A DNA stretch of 41,696 bases. It comes from a virus. Under the pieces are notes generated by a model. That model made no database searches. It was not told where the DNA came from and saw only the letters and a program-made list of their open reading frames with translations. The stretch spans positions 1 through 41,696 of the IMG/VR virus record IMGVR_UViG_3300046804_002027; one strand, given 5' to 3'. Positions 26,452 through 35,100 of the stretch are shown here, piece by piece. A program made the translations under genes and the position numbers. The stretch's first letter is position 1, and the number at the start of each line of letters is the position of its first letter.

Positions 26452-27365
26452 TATAAAACTCCAGGAATAACCAGTGTGCTTGTATATCTTTCTAGTATTT
26501 TATCAACTAACAAATTTCCTGTACCATCAAATAATCTTTTATCAAAACCAATTCTAAATTGATCAGTATTATATGATGATGTATATCGTTTGAAATAATC
26601 TAACTTACCACACTCAATATCATTAATTAACATAAGAGTTGCCTCTTGAATATCTAGTGGTACTACTTTGTATCCGCTTTCAACAATAAATGTAAAGTCT
26701 GCGCCTCTAGAGAATGTTGTTCCCCAACCAATTGGACCTAACCAGTCTGATTGTGCTGTTGGCATAAATATTGGTGCCTGATCTGCTCTGTTATATGCAC
26801 CTTCAATTTCTTGAACAATAGCAGTTTTATTATCGCTTAATTTATAAGTAACTCCATAAATTGCTGGAGTTTCTAAGGATGAATCATACCAAAGTACATT
26901 ATTTTGATAAACTTTTAAAATCTTTCTTGCTTTAATTTTTAGTGGAGCATAGTCTGTGCCTAAACCAGTTTGCTCAACAGTTTCTCTTGTGTAGTAAAAT
27001 CCATTAGTAATTGAATCAATAATAATTCTTGCAAGTAGTTCATTTGTTTGTTTAGTAGCAATTTCAGATGCCGTTGTTCCTAATGTATTTGGGTCCACAT
27101 ATGGTCTTGAAATATCAAGTGTATCTTCTACAACAATATCATCGTCTGAGTCTTGAATTCTTAGTGCATATGTATCGTCATATAAATGCCAATCATCTGT
27201 TTCAAATGTATAGTTAAGTTTTTTACCTACAGTAGATGTAATTTGTTCTTCTAATAATACAGCATGTGTATCTGACTCTTCAATAATCAAAGTATAGGCA
27301 GTAGATGCTGCTGGAACATCATAAGAAATACTTAAAGGATACGGAGGAATTCTTAATAATTTCAT
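26451..27365 (-). CDS. head-tail adaptor with N-terminal beta domain
   Basis: This 304-residue protein appears to be a fusion. Residues about 1-90 form a beta-sandwich-like region (YPLSISYDVPAASTAYTLIIEES, YTFETDDWHLYDDTYALRIQ). A middle region (about 105-225) contains VYQNNVLWYDSS and DFTFIVESGYKVVPLD strands. The C-terminal 70 residues (PLDIQEATLMLINDIECGKLDYFKRY ... LVDKILERY) resemble the helical adaptor (gp6/gp15-like) that binds the portal. Most adaptors are about 100-150 residues, so the extra domain is unusual; it may act as a head or neck decoration. ATGA overlap with the previous gene. Confidence 0.65.
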   Translation of the reverse strand: MKLLRIPPYPLSISYDVPAASTAYTLIIEESDTHAVLLEEQITSTVGKKLNYTFETDDWHLYDDTYALRIQDSDDDIVVEDTLDISRPYVDPNTLGTTASEIATKQTNELLARIIIDSITNGFYYTRETVEQTGLGTDYAPLKIKARKILKVYQNNVLWYDSSLETPAIYGVTYKLSDNKTAIVQEIEGAYNRADQAPIFMPTAQSDWLGPIGWGTTFSRGADFTFIVESGYKVVPLDIQEATLMLINDIECGKLDYFKRYTSSYNTDQFRIGFDKRLFDGTGNLLVDKILERYTSTLVIPGVL

Positions 27366-27583
27366 TTATCCTTGCCGTAATGTTTTGCTAATTCAACGGC
27401 ACTAACCTCTCTTACGGCTTTGGATTGTAAAAATATATCTAAATTCTCTTTTTTAATTACAGAAAATCCTTTGTCAATATGACCATATCCTTCAAAATAT
27501 AAGTTTTTGTCAGAATAAATGACTGTTTGATCAATCGCATCTTTTTGTGGATTTGATACTGCTGCTTTTTTTACTGGTGGCAT
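27362..27583 (-). CDS. small head-associated protein (73 aa), unknown function
   Basis: This 73-residue basic protein starts with PPVKKAAVSNPQKDA, then strands (QTVIYSDKNLYFEGYGHIDKGFSVIKK) and a short helix ending KHYGKDK. I do not recognise a named family. It follows the major capsid gene after an intrinsic terminator and has its own promoter (TGTTATAAT at 27608-27616) and a good AAGGAG. It heads the neck operon, coupled by ATGA to the adaptor. A head or neck accessory role is inferred from position. Confidence 0.65.
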   Translation of the reverse strand: MPPVKKAAVSNPQKDAIDQTVIYSDKNLYFEGYGHIDKGFSVIKKENLDIFLQSKAVREVSAVELAKHYGKDK

Positions 27584-27607
27584 TATTGCTCCTTTTAATT
27601 ACATCTT

Positions 27608-27616
27608 ATTATAACA
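27608..27616 (-). promoter_or_regulatory. extended -10 promoter of the neck operon
   Basis: TGTTATAAT lies immediately downstream of the capsid-gene terminator and about 25 bases before the ATG at 27583, with AAGGAG in between. The -35 region would fall in the terminator stem and T-tract, so it probably relies on the extended -10. Confidence 0.65.
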
Positions 27617-27623
27617 GATTGTT

Positions 27624-27652
27624 AAAAAGGGCAGAGGACGAATCCCCTGCCC
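27624..27652 (-). terminator. intrinsic terminator after the major capsid gene (UUCG loop)
   Basis: A ten-base-pair stem (GGGCAGGGGA with TCCTCTGCCC, one G-T pair) closes a TTCG tetraloop and is followed by TTTTT on the minus strand. UUCG loops are exceptionally stable. It would insulate capsid expression from the neck genes, which restart from the promoter just downstream. Confidence 0.88.
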
Positions 27653-27671
27653 AGTTTAATTACCTTAATGA

Positions 27672-28793
27672 TTAGGAAGCAGCAATGTCCTTATAGGCAA
27701 TTGCATCTTCTTCTTCAATCTGGATACCGAAACGGACAAATACTGTATATTCGATAGTATCTTTCTTTGGTTGATACTGACGATTAACAGTGATGTCGCG
27801 CTGGAAGCCCCAGATGCGGTTTGCAGGGAATGTCAAGTCGACATAATCTGCTGGATAGTAAGGAACTTCCATTACGTCAACGCCGAGTACACGAGTGGTA
27901 CGGGCACCGCCAAATGTTTGTCCTTGACCATCAAGGTATGCTTGACGGTTTGCTTGAGTGCTACCAATTCGGCTTGAGAAAGCCTCAGAAATAGCATCGG
28001 CAAGTGTACCGTTGTTACGGACAATGCTTTGGAACACATCTGTACCAGCATAGAACTTAAGATTGTTCTTAAGGGCACGATACTTACGTGGCATTGCATT
28101 GATGATACCTTGCATAACTGGAGTTGTCCAGTTATCTGATGTAACCGCAGGAAGAACTGCATCGTGTGCATCTCCATTGGTTGTAATCATGTGGTGGAAA
28201 CCATCCATAATTGAAAGGAAGTTTCCTGTGGATCCATCTCCGTTGATAGCCAAGTCTTCGATATCATTACCGAATGCATTGGTCATCAAGCGAACAAGAT
28301 GGTCTTCAAGAGCAGCACCTTCAACATTGTCTTCAAGTGCTTCAGTAGTTACTTCCCAATCAAGACGAATCTTTTTTGTTGTAAGTTCTACCTTTGTAAA
28401 TGTGGCTCCAGTGTTTGTGTAAGCACCATCGCCTTGTGCAGCAGCGCGAAGTACACGCTCACCAACGTTAACTTTTTCAAGTTCCATTGTGTTGGCTCGC
28501 ATTGTGACTCTACGGCCATCCTTAGCGAGAACTGTAGCATCCCAGACATAATCAATAAATTGACGTGCCTGTTCAGGTCGTAGAATTCCACTAGCAGCAG
28601 ATCCCGAAGGATTTACAGCATTTGGTCCAGTTGTAACACCAAAAGCAGCAGTTGGGATATTACCCAAAGTGTCTGCGCCTGGTGAGGAAACTCCACCAAT
28701 GCCTCCAGAAGCGAAGCCACCATCTGCGTTAAATAACCCAGAATCTGATGCGCCACCACTACCTGGTTGGTTCTTTATAATTTCTTCCGACAT
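27672..28793 (-). CDS. major capsid protein, HK97 fold
   Basis: This 373-residue protein is the shell subunit. The first 75 residues are glycine-rich and disordered; from about 78 it shows a typical HK97-like sequence: ARQFIDYVWDATVLAKDGRRVTM, LTTKKIRLDWEVTTEALEDN, LEDHLVRLMTNAFGNDIEDLAINGDG, a P-domain and a C-terminal MEVPYYP/DITVNRQYQPKKDTIEYTVFVRFG stretch. ATG at 28793 has a perfect AGGAGG eight bases upstream; a GTG nine bases further upstream overlaps that Shine-Dalgarno sequence and is rejected. Codon choice is more GC-rich than most neighbours, fitting high expression. The gene follows the protease-scaffold gene and is closed by a UUCG-loop terminator. Confidence 0.93.
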   Translation of the reverse strand: MSEEIIKNQPGSGGASDSGLFNADGGFASGGIGGVSSPGADTLGNIPTAAFGVTTGPNAVNPSGSAASGILRPEQARQFIDYVWDATVLAKDGRRVTMRANTMELEKVNVGERVLRAAAQGDGAYTNTGATFTKVELTTKKIRLDWEVTTEALEDNVEGAALEDHLVRLMTNAFGNDIEDLAINGDGSTGNFLSIMDGFHHMITTNGDAHDAVLPAVTSDNWTTPVMQGIINAMPRKYRALKNNLKFYAGTDVFQSIVRNNGTLADAISEAFSSRIGSTQANRQAYLDGQGQTFGGARTTRVLGVDVMEVPYYPADYVDLTFPANRIWGFQRDITVNRQYQPKKDTIEYTVFVRFGIQIEEEDAIAYKDIAAS

Positions 28794-28819
28794 ATTGTTC
28801 ACCTCCTAGTGAATTTACC

Positions 28820-29362
28820 TTATCTGAATAGGTCGGTTGCGAGGAAACGACCGCCCCATAGGGATTTTTGAACCATTTCTGATTCCTGTACGATCTCGCC
28901 TAGATCGCCAGACTTGCGGAAAGCGGTGTCTTGCTCAACGGCATCGACTCTCTTTCCAAACTCATTGTAAGCATCCTTAACTCCCTTAACTTCAGAGGAG
29001 ACGGCTTGAATAGACTTACTTAGTTCAGCAACTTGACCTTGAAACATTTTAATTGTTTCCTCATTCAAGGACTTAATGGTTGCTGCTAGATCGCCAAAGG
29101 CATTTTCAAGAGTATTCTTGATCTCGGCAACTGCTTCAACTGCTGCAGCCTCTGCTGACTTAGTAATTTCTTCTGCTGGTGTTTCTACCGCAGTCTCAAC
29201 TACTTCTTCAGACTTTGCTACTTCAGTTTCAACAACTGCCTCAACTGCATTTTCTACTACTGTTTCAGCAACAGTTTCGTCAGCACTCTTGGTAACAGTG
29301 GTATCTGTTGCCTCTGGAGCGACCTCAACATTGTCAACAACTTTTGTTGTATCTTCTGTCAT
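28820..29362 (-). CDS. nested scaffold protein from internal in-frame start
   Basis: The second half of the protease gene appears to be expressed separately as a 180-residue scaffold. At 29362 an in-frame ATG (residue 255 of the long protein, MTEDTTK) is preceded by AAGGAGGT with eight bases between AGGAGG and the ATG, a stronger ribosome-binding site than that of the long protein. The predicted product is exactly the acidic coiled-coil scaffold region. This is the arrangement of lambda C/Nu3, where scaffold is made in excess from an in-frame start in the protease gene. The sequence shows the site; separate synthesis is inferred. Confidence 0.7.
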   Translation of the reverse strand: MTEDTTKVVDNVEVAPEATDTTVTKSADETVAETVVENAVEAVVETEVAKSEEVVETAVETPAEEITKSAEAAAVEAVAEIKNTLENAFGDLAATIKSLNEETIKMFQGQVAELSKSIQAVSSEVKGVKDAYNEFGKRVDAVEQDTAFRKSGDLGEIVQESEMVQKSLWGGRFLATDLFR

Positions 29363-30124
29363 AGGACTTACCTCCTTTTGAATCTCAGTTGTACTAATAC
29401 CTTTGGCACTATCAACTAAGAACTTTATCATGTCAACCTTGTCAGTATCTGACTTTTCAACAAAACCTATATTTTTCATTTGCTTTCCAGTTGTTGGGCT
29501 AATCTCAGAGTCATTTTCTGAAACCATTACTAAACCAGAATCTTTATCCCAAAATACATTTTCTACAACAACATCTAAAATTTCGCCTTTTACTACATCT
29601 ACTCCATCTACCTTTTCAATAGAAAGAATACTTGCAAATTGATTTGCTGGATTATCTACTAAAGATAGTTCAACTAAATCATATTCTTTAATAATTCTAA
29701 TTGGCTTATCTGCTTTTTCATCATATCCATCGTCCCACTTGTTCATTCTACCGCCAATTGAAAAACCTGTATATGTTCCATCTAATACTTTCTCCCACGC
29801 ATTTTGTGCGCCTTTTGAAACATATGCTGAAACAAAAACACCAGAATAAAATTTCTTTGTGTCTGGATCAAAATACTTATCTTCTTTAAATGAAACCATC
29901 TTTCCTACTGCAGATGGTTGATGCATTTCACGGATATTACCACGAAATTTTGAAAATGCTTTTAAACTAGCCTCAGTTAAAACAATGTCGTTTTGTCTAT
30001 CAAGATTATCAAGGGTCGCAAAACCTGATACAATTCTACGTTCCTTGTCTACTTTAGCAAAGGGCATTGATAGGCGAACATTTTCACCCTCTGTTGACCA
30101 ATGCGATTTAGAAATGATACTCAT
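28820..30124 (-). CDS. prohead protease fused to scaffold domain
   Basis: This 434-residue protein combines a serine protease with a scaffold. Residues about 15-165 have the prohead-protease pattern: H68 in REMHQPSAVGKM, S122 in YTGFSIGGRM, and E152 in KEYDLVELSLVDNPAN, as expected for the His-Ser-acid catalytic set of HK97-type and XkdF-type enzymes. From about residue 255 the protein becomes acidic, rich in A, E, T and V, with a long coiled-coil helix (AAAVEAVAEIKNTLENAF ... QVAELSKSIQAVSSEVKGV), as in scaffolds. An in-frame internal ATG with perfect Shine-Dalgarno lies exactly at this boundary. No good Shine-Dalgarno precedes the gene start; TGATATAAT ends nine bases before it. It lies between portal and major capsid genes. 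Confidence 0.9.
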   Translation of the reverse strand: MSIISKSHWSTEGENVRLSMPFAKVDKERRIVSGFATLDNLDRQNDIVLTEASLKAFSKFRGNIREMHQPSAVGKMVSFKEDKYFDPDTKKFYSGVFVSAYVSKGAQNAWEKVLDGTYTGFSIGGRMNKWDDGYDEKADKPIRIIKEYDLVELSLVDNPANQFASILSIEKVDGVDVVKGEILDVVVENVFWDKDSGLVMVSENDSEISPTTGKQMKNIGFVEKSDTDKVDMIKFLVDSAKGISTTEIQKEVSPMTEDTTKVVDNVEVAPEATDTTVTKSADETVAETVVENAVEAVVETEVAKSEEVVETAVETPAEEITKSAEAAAVEAVAEIKNTLENAFGDLAATIKSLNEETIKMFQGQVAELSKSIQAVSSEVKGVKDAYNEFGKRVDAVEQDTAFRKSGDLGEIVQESEMVQKSLWGGRFLATDLFR

Positions 30125-30133
30125 ATCACATCC

Positions 30134-30142
30134 ATTATATCA
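30134..30142 (-). promoter_or_regulatory. extended -10 promoter (leaderless candidate) upstream of protease-scaffold gene
   Basis: TGATATAAT ends nine bases before the ATG at 30124. It overlaps one arm of a nine-base perfect inverted repeat. Only a weak GGATG resembles a Shine-Dalgarno sequence. Confidence 0.55.
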
Positions 30143-30166
30143 ACATTTTTATTACTTTGTTGATAT
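30137..30166. repeat. 9-bp perfect inverted repeat overlapping promoter
   Basis: The arms ATATCAACA and TGTTGATAT (30137-30145 and 30158-30166) are separated by 12 bases. They fill most of the gap between portal and protease genes and overlap the extended -10. It could be an operator or an RNA hairpin; it has no T-tract and so is not a clear terminator. Confidence 0.75.
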
Positions 30167-31761
30167 TATGTGGATGACCTACCTTCCCCTTGTGGATTTC
30201 TTCCAGAAACTGTGGAAGGAGAGTCAGAGTTATTGTTTGTTCTTTCTGCGTCTCGTTGTCTATTGCCTGCAAGATTTGCTCTGGAATCTGTTGCTTGTCT
30301 TGGAGACATAACAAATGGAGTATCACCTTCTGGATGTTGTGGAAGACCTAACTTTTCACGAGCCTCGTTTGGCATCATAACTTGTGTCTTTACATATCTT
30401 TCAAGAATCTGAGACTGTGCAATTTCATCAGTAAGCGTAAGTTCGTTAAACTTGAGTTCAAGAATATCAGTTTTTTCACGAACAACCTTATTAATAAGTT
30501 TTTCAAGTTCTTGTTGTGCTGGTCTTGCGACTTGCTCTTTAAATGTACGGTCTTGTGCCAAAGCAGATGCAATTGATCCGCTATCAGAACCACCAAGTTT
30601 TGAAATTGGAACTTGATGTGCAACCAAAATATCATCACGATTTCTTACTCTATATTCATTAAACGATGCCTCTTGAATTCCATTCTCAATTGGTTCCATC
30701 TTAAACTCAACCTTGTTTGTATCAGAATCTCCTGGAAGTGGAATAAACAAAGTTCTATGTGATTGTGATTTTAGACCTGTTTGTAAAAATCTAAACATTT
30801 TATCTTCTGCATCAGCACTTAGTTTTGCACCCTTAAGTGTAATGATATATCTTGGAACCGCTTTGTTTTCAAAATAATCAATATTATATTGACCAGCAAG
30901 TTGATCTCCAATTAAAGATGGAAGTGCTGCAATAATATCTGGAATTCCATAATAAGTGTTTAGTGGAGAATACTGCTTAAAATGAATAATCTCGTTTGGT
31001 CTTGTATCAGTTGTAATTGGATTTGGATTTTTTGCTCCAAAGTTTCTAAAATAAATAACTGATGGGCCAATAATCTGAACATATCCATCCCTTAGTCTAC
31101 GAACACGCATTGTTGTTGAAGGTATGTGACCAATATATCCAATTTCTCCAGTAACAGTTCTGCCGATTTCCATATAACCATTACCAGTTGCCTGCATATC
31201 TACATAAATTTTTTCCATTGTTTTTGTAAAACTATCATCATCATTTAGGCTTTCTAGCCAATCACGCATTTCAATTTTTGCACGTTCAATACGCTTTCTA
31301 GCACGTCCTAATGCCATTTCATCTTCAACATTCTCAAGTTTAAGCATTGTTCGTGATCCAACTACAAAGTCATAACCAAGACCAACAACATTCTCTACCT
31401 TTGCATCAATAGCAGCATGGTTTGCAAAAGATGTATCATAATAGTTTGCTAATTCATAAAGATTGTATGGTGGTGTAATTACATCAAATAGTCCGTAACC
31501 ATTTCTAATGACAGCACCTGGATTAATTGCTTTTGATTTAGCATTGTCAATTCCTGTAGGGCTAGAGTTTGCACTGTTTAAATAATTTTGAGTTGTATCA
31601 ACTTTATTTAAATTTCTTGCAGTACGGCGTTTAAAGTTTTGATCTAAATTTACTAATCCTTTAAGTTCATCCCAAGATTTATTAAATGGATCATTTTTCT
31701 TAAACTCATCTGCTTTTTCTACTGCATCACTAATTGATGCTCCTACAATATAGTCTTCCAT
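30166..31761 (-). CDS. portal protein
   Basis: This 531-residue protein would form the dodecameric portal at the DNA-entry vertex. It has the sequence character of PBSX/SPP1-type portals: ITPPYNLYELANYYDTSF, WLESLNDDDSFTKTMEKIYVDMQATGNGYMEIGR, IIHFKQYSPLNTYYGIPDIIAALPSLIG, NIDYFENKAVPRYIITLKGAKLS, and the QEASFNEYRVRNRDDILVAHQVP segment before a helical GSIASALAQDRTFKEQVARPAQQELEKLI stem. The C-terminus is polar and disordered. ATG at 31761 overlaps the previous stop as TAATG. It lies directly upstream of the protease gene, the usual order. Confidence 0.92.
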   Translation of the reverse strand: MEDYIVGASISDAVEKADEFKKNDPFNKSWDELKGLVNLDQNFKRRTARNLNKVDTTQNYLNSANSSPTGIDNAKSKAINPGAVIRNGYGLFDVITPPYNLYELANYYDTSFANHAAIDAKVENVVGLGYDFVVGSRTMLKLENVEDEMALGRARKRIERAKIEMRDWLESLNDDDSFTKTMEKIYVDMQATGNGYMEIGRTVTGEIGYIGHIPSTTMRVRRLRDGYVQIIGPSVIYFRNFGAKNPNPITTDTRPNEIIHFKQYSPLNTYYGIPDIIAALPSLIGDQLAGQYNIDYFENKAVPRYIITLKGAKLSADAEDKMFRFLQTGLKSQSHRTLFIPLPGDSDTNKVEFKMEPIENGIQEASFNEYRVRNRDDILVAHQVPISKLGGSDSGSIASALAQDRTFKEQVARPAQQELEKLINKVVREKTDILELKFNELTLTDEIAQSQILERYVKTQVMMPNEAREKLGLPQHPEGDTPFVMSPRQATDSRANLAGNRQRDAERTNNNSDSPSTVSGRNPQGEGRSST

Positions 31762-32126
31762 TATTCTTCTCCGTGTACCTTTAATGTTTGTTGTGCGTCA
31801 TAAACAGCACCAAGATCGTTCATATTTGGAATTAATCCTTCACGCATTCTAGACAATTGCTCTGTATATTCCATTTCGCTAACTCTTTTAATGCCTGGAT
31901 GAAATTGAGCATGACCACCTTCACATCCATAATACTCTGCTGCTCTTTTTAATTCAGCCATTTTTTGTAGATCGCCTTTACGAGATGGAATGTTTAGAAG
32001 GTTTCCGTGACCATCGCCAAACGCTTTTCCATTTGGCTTTATCCATATATACATACCCCAGTCGTAGCCTTTTTCTATCAACTTCATCTTAGACTTGCCG
32101 ACTTTTTCTTTTTTAGGCTGATTCAT
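31761..32126 (-). CDS. conserved-looking small protein upstream of portal (121 aa)
   Basis: This 121-residue protein is basic at its N-terminus (NQPKKEKVGKSKMK) and contains YDWGMYIWIKPNGKAFGDGHGNLLNIPSRKGDLQKMAEL, a compact beta-loop segment, then helices with GYY-type aromatic residues and a short acidic end. I do not recognise a function. A GTG six bases upstream is open in frame, but I chose the ATG at 32126 because TGGTATACT ends seven bases before it and no Shine-Dalgarno sequence is present, as expected for a leaderless message. It is coupled to the portal gene by TAATG, so a role near packaging or portal assembly is possible but unproved. Confidence 0.65.
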   Translation of the reverse strand: MNQPKKEKVGKSKMKLIEKGYDWGMYIWIKPNGKAFGDGHGNLLNIPSRKGDLQKMAELKRAAEYYGCEGGHAQFHPGIKRVSEMEYTEQLSRMREGLIPNMNDLGAVYDAQQTLKVHGEE

Positions 32127-32133
32127 AACCACA

Positions 32134-32142
32134 AGTATACCA
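32134..32142 (-). promoter_or_regulatory. extended -10 promoter (leaderless candidate) upstream of pre-portal gene
   Basis: TGGTATACT ends seven bases before the ATG at 32126, and no Shine-Dalgarno sequence is present. This spacing places the transcription start at the start codon, and it argues for ATG 32126 rather than the GTG six bases upstream. Confidence 0.6.
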
Positions 32143-32144
32143 TA

Positions 32145-35100
32145 TTATGCTGGAGTGATTAAATATGTCTGCCAAGAAGCAGCAGTATATGCTCTAATAC
32201 TATCAGAAACTATGTTTAATTCATCACTTTCATCATCTATAATAATTTTATTTGTTCCTATGTAGGATTTATAAATTTCTGATGGATTTACAATATATCT
32301 GGAGTCTCTAGATTTAATATATACATTATTCCAATCTCCTCCACTTGACCAATCTTGCCAATCATTCCCATCTTCTACCTCATTCCAAGATCTTAAAATA
32401 ACTCTTTGAACTACCTGTAAAGATGTTCCTTGATACATAGAGATATTATTAAACATCATTAAATATTTTAAATTTAACTTACCAGCATAATTATTAAAGT
32501 TTAAAGCATTGTTAAATGAAATACCAAGAGAATACCACTGCTGTATATTGATTACTGGCTCTCTAACAATTTTTCCATTTAAATAATATCCTAGTCCAGT
32601 AAAGTTGCTTCCAGTTGATCTTAGTCTAGCAAAAATAACACCTCTTTTTGCAGTTGATGAATTAGCCTTAATGTAAAAGTCTAAAATATCATCTTTATAA
32701 TCAATTTCAAAAATTTTAACTGGATTTTCTGGGAAAGCATAAAGATCGCATCTAGTAAACATTTGAATTGCGCTGAGAGAATAAAGATTAGTTCCAGTAG
32801 ATGAAATTGGTATAGAAATTCCTCTTTCTATATCATTTATTCCGTTTCTTAGTTCTATTCCGCTTTTTCTAGTTAAATATAGATATGGTGTATTTTCTTT
32901 ATCAATAAAAATTGGATTTTTACCTTTATAATCATTATAAAATCCTACCTTTTTAAATGGATAAATATCAATTCCATACTTTGTTCCTATTGGATTATTT
33001 AAATTATAATTTAAAGATTTTGATGAAAATTCTAGTTTTCTTAAAAATGCTTTTTTCTTTAAAATACTTTTTACTTTAAAATTAATAAAACAAATTAAAG
33101 AAATATTAGAAATATTAACATTTTTATCTGGATAAATTAAATAATTATCTACTATTTCAAATCTTTTATCGGTCCAAGGAGTATTATTTAGATCTAAAAT
33201 TTTTGAATAATTTGCAGCGATATCAGTGTATTCATCATCTGCTTTTGCAACTCCGTTAGATGTATAGTCAAATGCAACATAAGACCTAATTGCAGAGTTA
33301 TCGGTGTCATAAGTATTTGATAAAGATGAATTAGTCCAGTACGTTTGTCCTGTTAGTGCAGAGTCTGATAATGCTGGATAATCTATATTAAACTGAATAA
33401 AGTCTAAATCTTCTATTAAATTATTATTAACATTATATATTTGAGAAGTTAAAGATGAAAGAGGGATATAGTCTCTCCAATATCCAGCAACCGAAATATC
33501 AATATAAAATTTTCCATATTCTTTAAATGGTAACAAAGTATAACTAGCAATGTGTGGAGTTAATGAAGAATACGCATTTACTAAAGCCAAACCATTTGAT
33601 GAAAAATGATTATCAATCTCTAAAGAGTTTTTAATGGTTGAAATGCCAAAAGAATAAATTCTTCCAGTAAATTTTTTATTATCTATGTCATTTCCTACAT
33701 ACATTTTTAATAATGATCTATTTGCAAAAAATTCTGAAAGTCCAAAAATAGTTGTATTGCTTAATAACTTATCTATGCTAATACCTGCAACAAATTCATG
33801 TAATTGAACAGACACTGATCCTATGGTTGTTGTTGTTCCATTGTAACAAAAAATATAATTAATGTTGCTATTTCCAGCAAGCCTTCTTATTTTTAAATAA
33901 TTATTATTATCTTTAAATAAAAGAATAAGTGTTTGATCTGTTAAAGAGTCAGTAAATTCAAACACACCGTATATGGAATTAATTGTAGATGGTATAAAAG
34001 AAAAATTATTAAAATAAATTGATGAATTAGTTGAGTTCCATGTTGAGTTTGGATTTAATGAAAAAAATAATTCTCCGTCATCTTGTATTGCAGAAGAATC
34101 ATTTTCTAAATCAGCAAATGTTTTATCTCCTAAATTAAAAGTTGGTAAAGAATAATCTGGAGTTTTTAAAACATTATCAGAAGCAAAAAGATTATCTATA
34201 TCTGCTTGTAACCAAGACAAGTTTGATGGATATGACTTATTATTGTTATATTTAGAAACAGAGTAATCTATCTCTACTGAAGATCCTCCATAATAACTAT
34301 CAATAATTTCTGAAGAATTTGGAACACCTTGACCATAAATATAATGAGCCTTAGCAACTAATGTTGACATTGCATATGAAAATATAGAAAAAGAACCTAA
34401 TAAAATTGGATCTACAACATTGTTTTTATATGCATAAAATCCAAGCCAGTCATTACTTTTGTTTTCTTCTGTTAACTCTGCTGGCAATGACATTGTTGCA
34501 GTATTAAAAGCCAACTGACCAACTTCTTCTCCATTTACCAATAAAGATGCTTGATCTTTAATTAGTCTTATGTGGATAAGCATTGGTCTAAACCATTCTC
34601 CTACATAATGTGAAACAAAATTATTATCAATTACTAAAGTAAGCAAACCATTTTCAACATATAAACCATCTGTTGAATTTATTGGACCAAAAACTCTTTT
34701 TGGAGATGTAGCATTAGAGTCAAGACTAAGCCAAAATTCTACAGTATAAGATTGATTCCTTCCAGACTCATTTAAAAATCCAAAACCTGGAAAAATCATA
34801 GATGGCTTAGCATTAATAATTAAGTCTGCCTGATCTTGAAACTCATATACACTTTGCCAAGTACCATCATCCCAATATGACCATAATTCTTCATCTACAT
34901 ATGACCATGGACGAACTGTAACTACCTCTTCATGTGGAATAAGTTCAATAGACCCACTTGATCCATATGTTAGTGGTATTGCTCCATCTTTTGAAACTAA
35001 ATAATTATTTTCAACTATATAATATCCATTTATATTTGACAATCCATAGGCATCTGCAGCAACTACACCATCTACAGATAAATTAATTGATGATGGAAGA

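Noticed and set aside
28794-28802. GTG upstream of the capsid gene as its start
   Set aside because: The GTG overlaps the AGGAGG Shine-Dalgarno sequence; the ATG at 28793 has ideal spacing.
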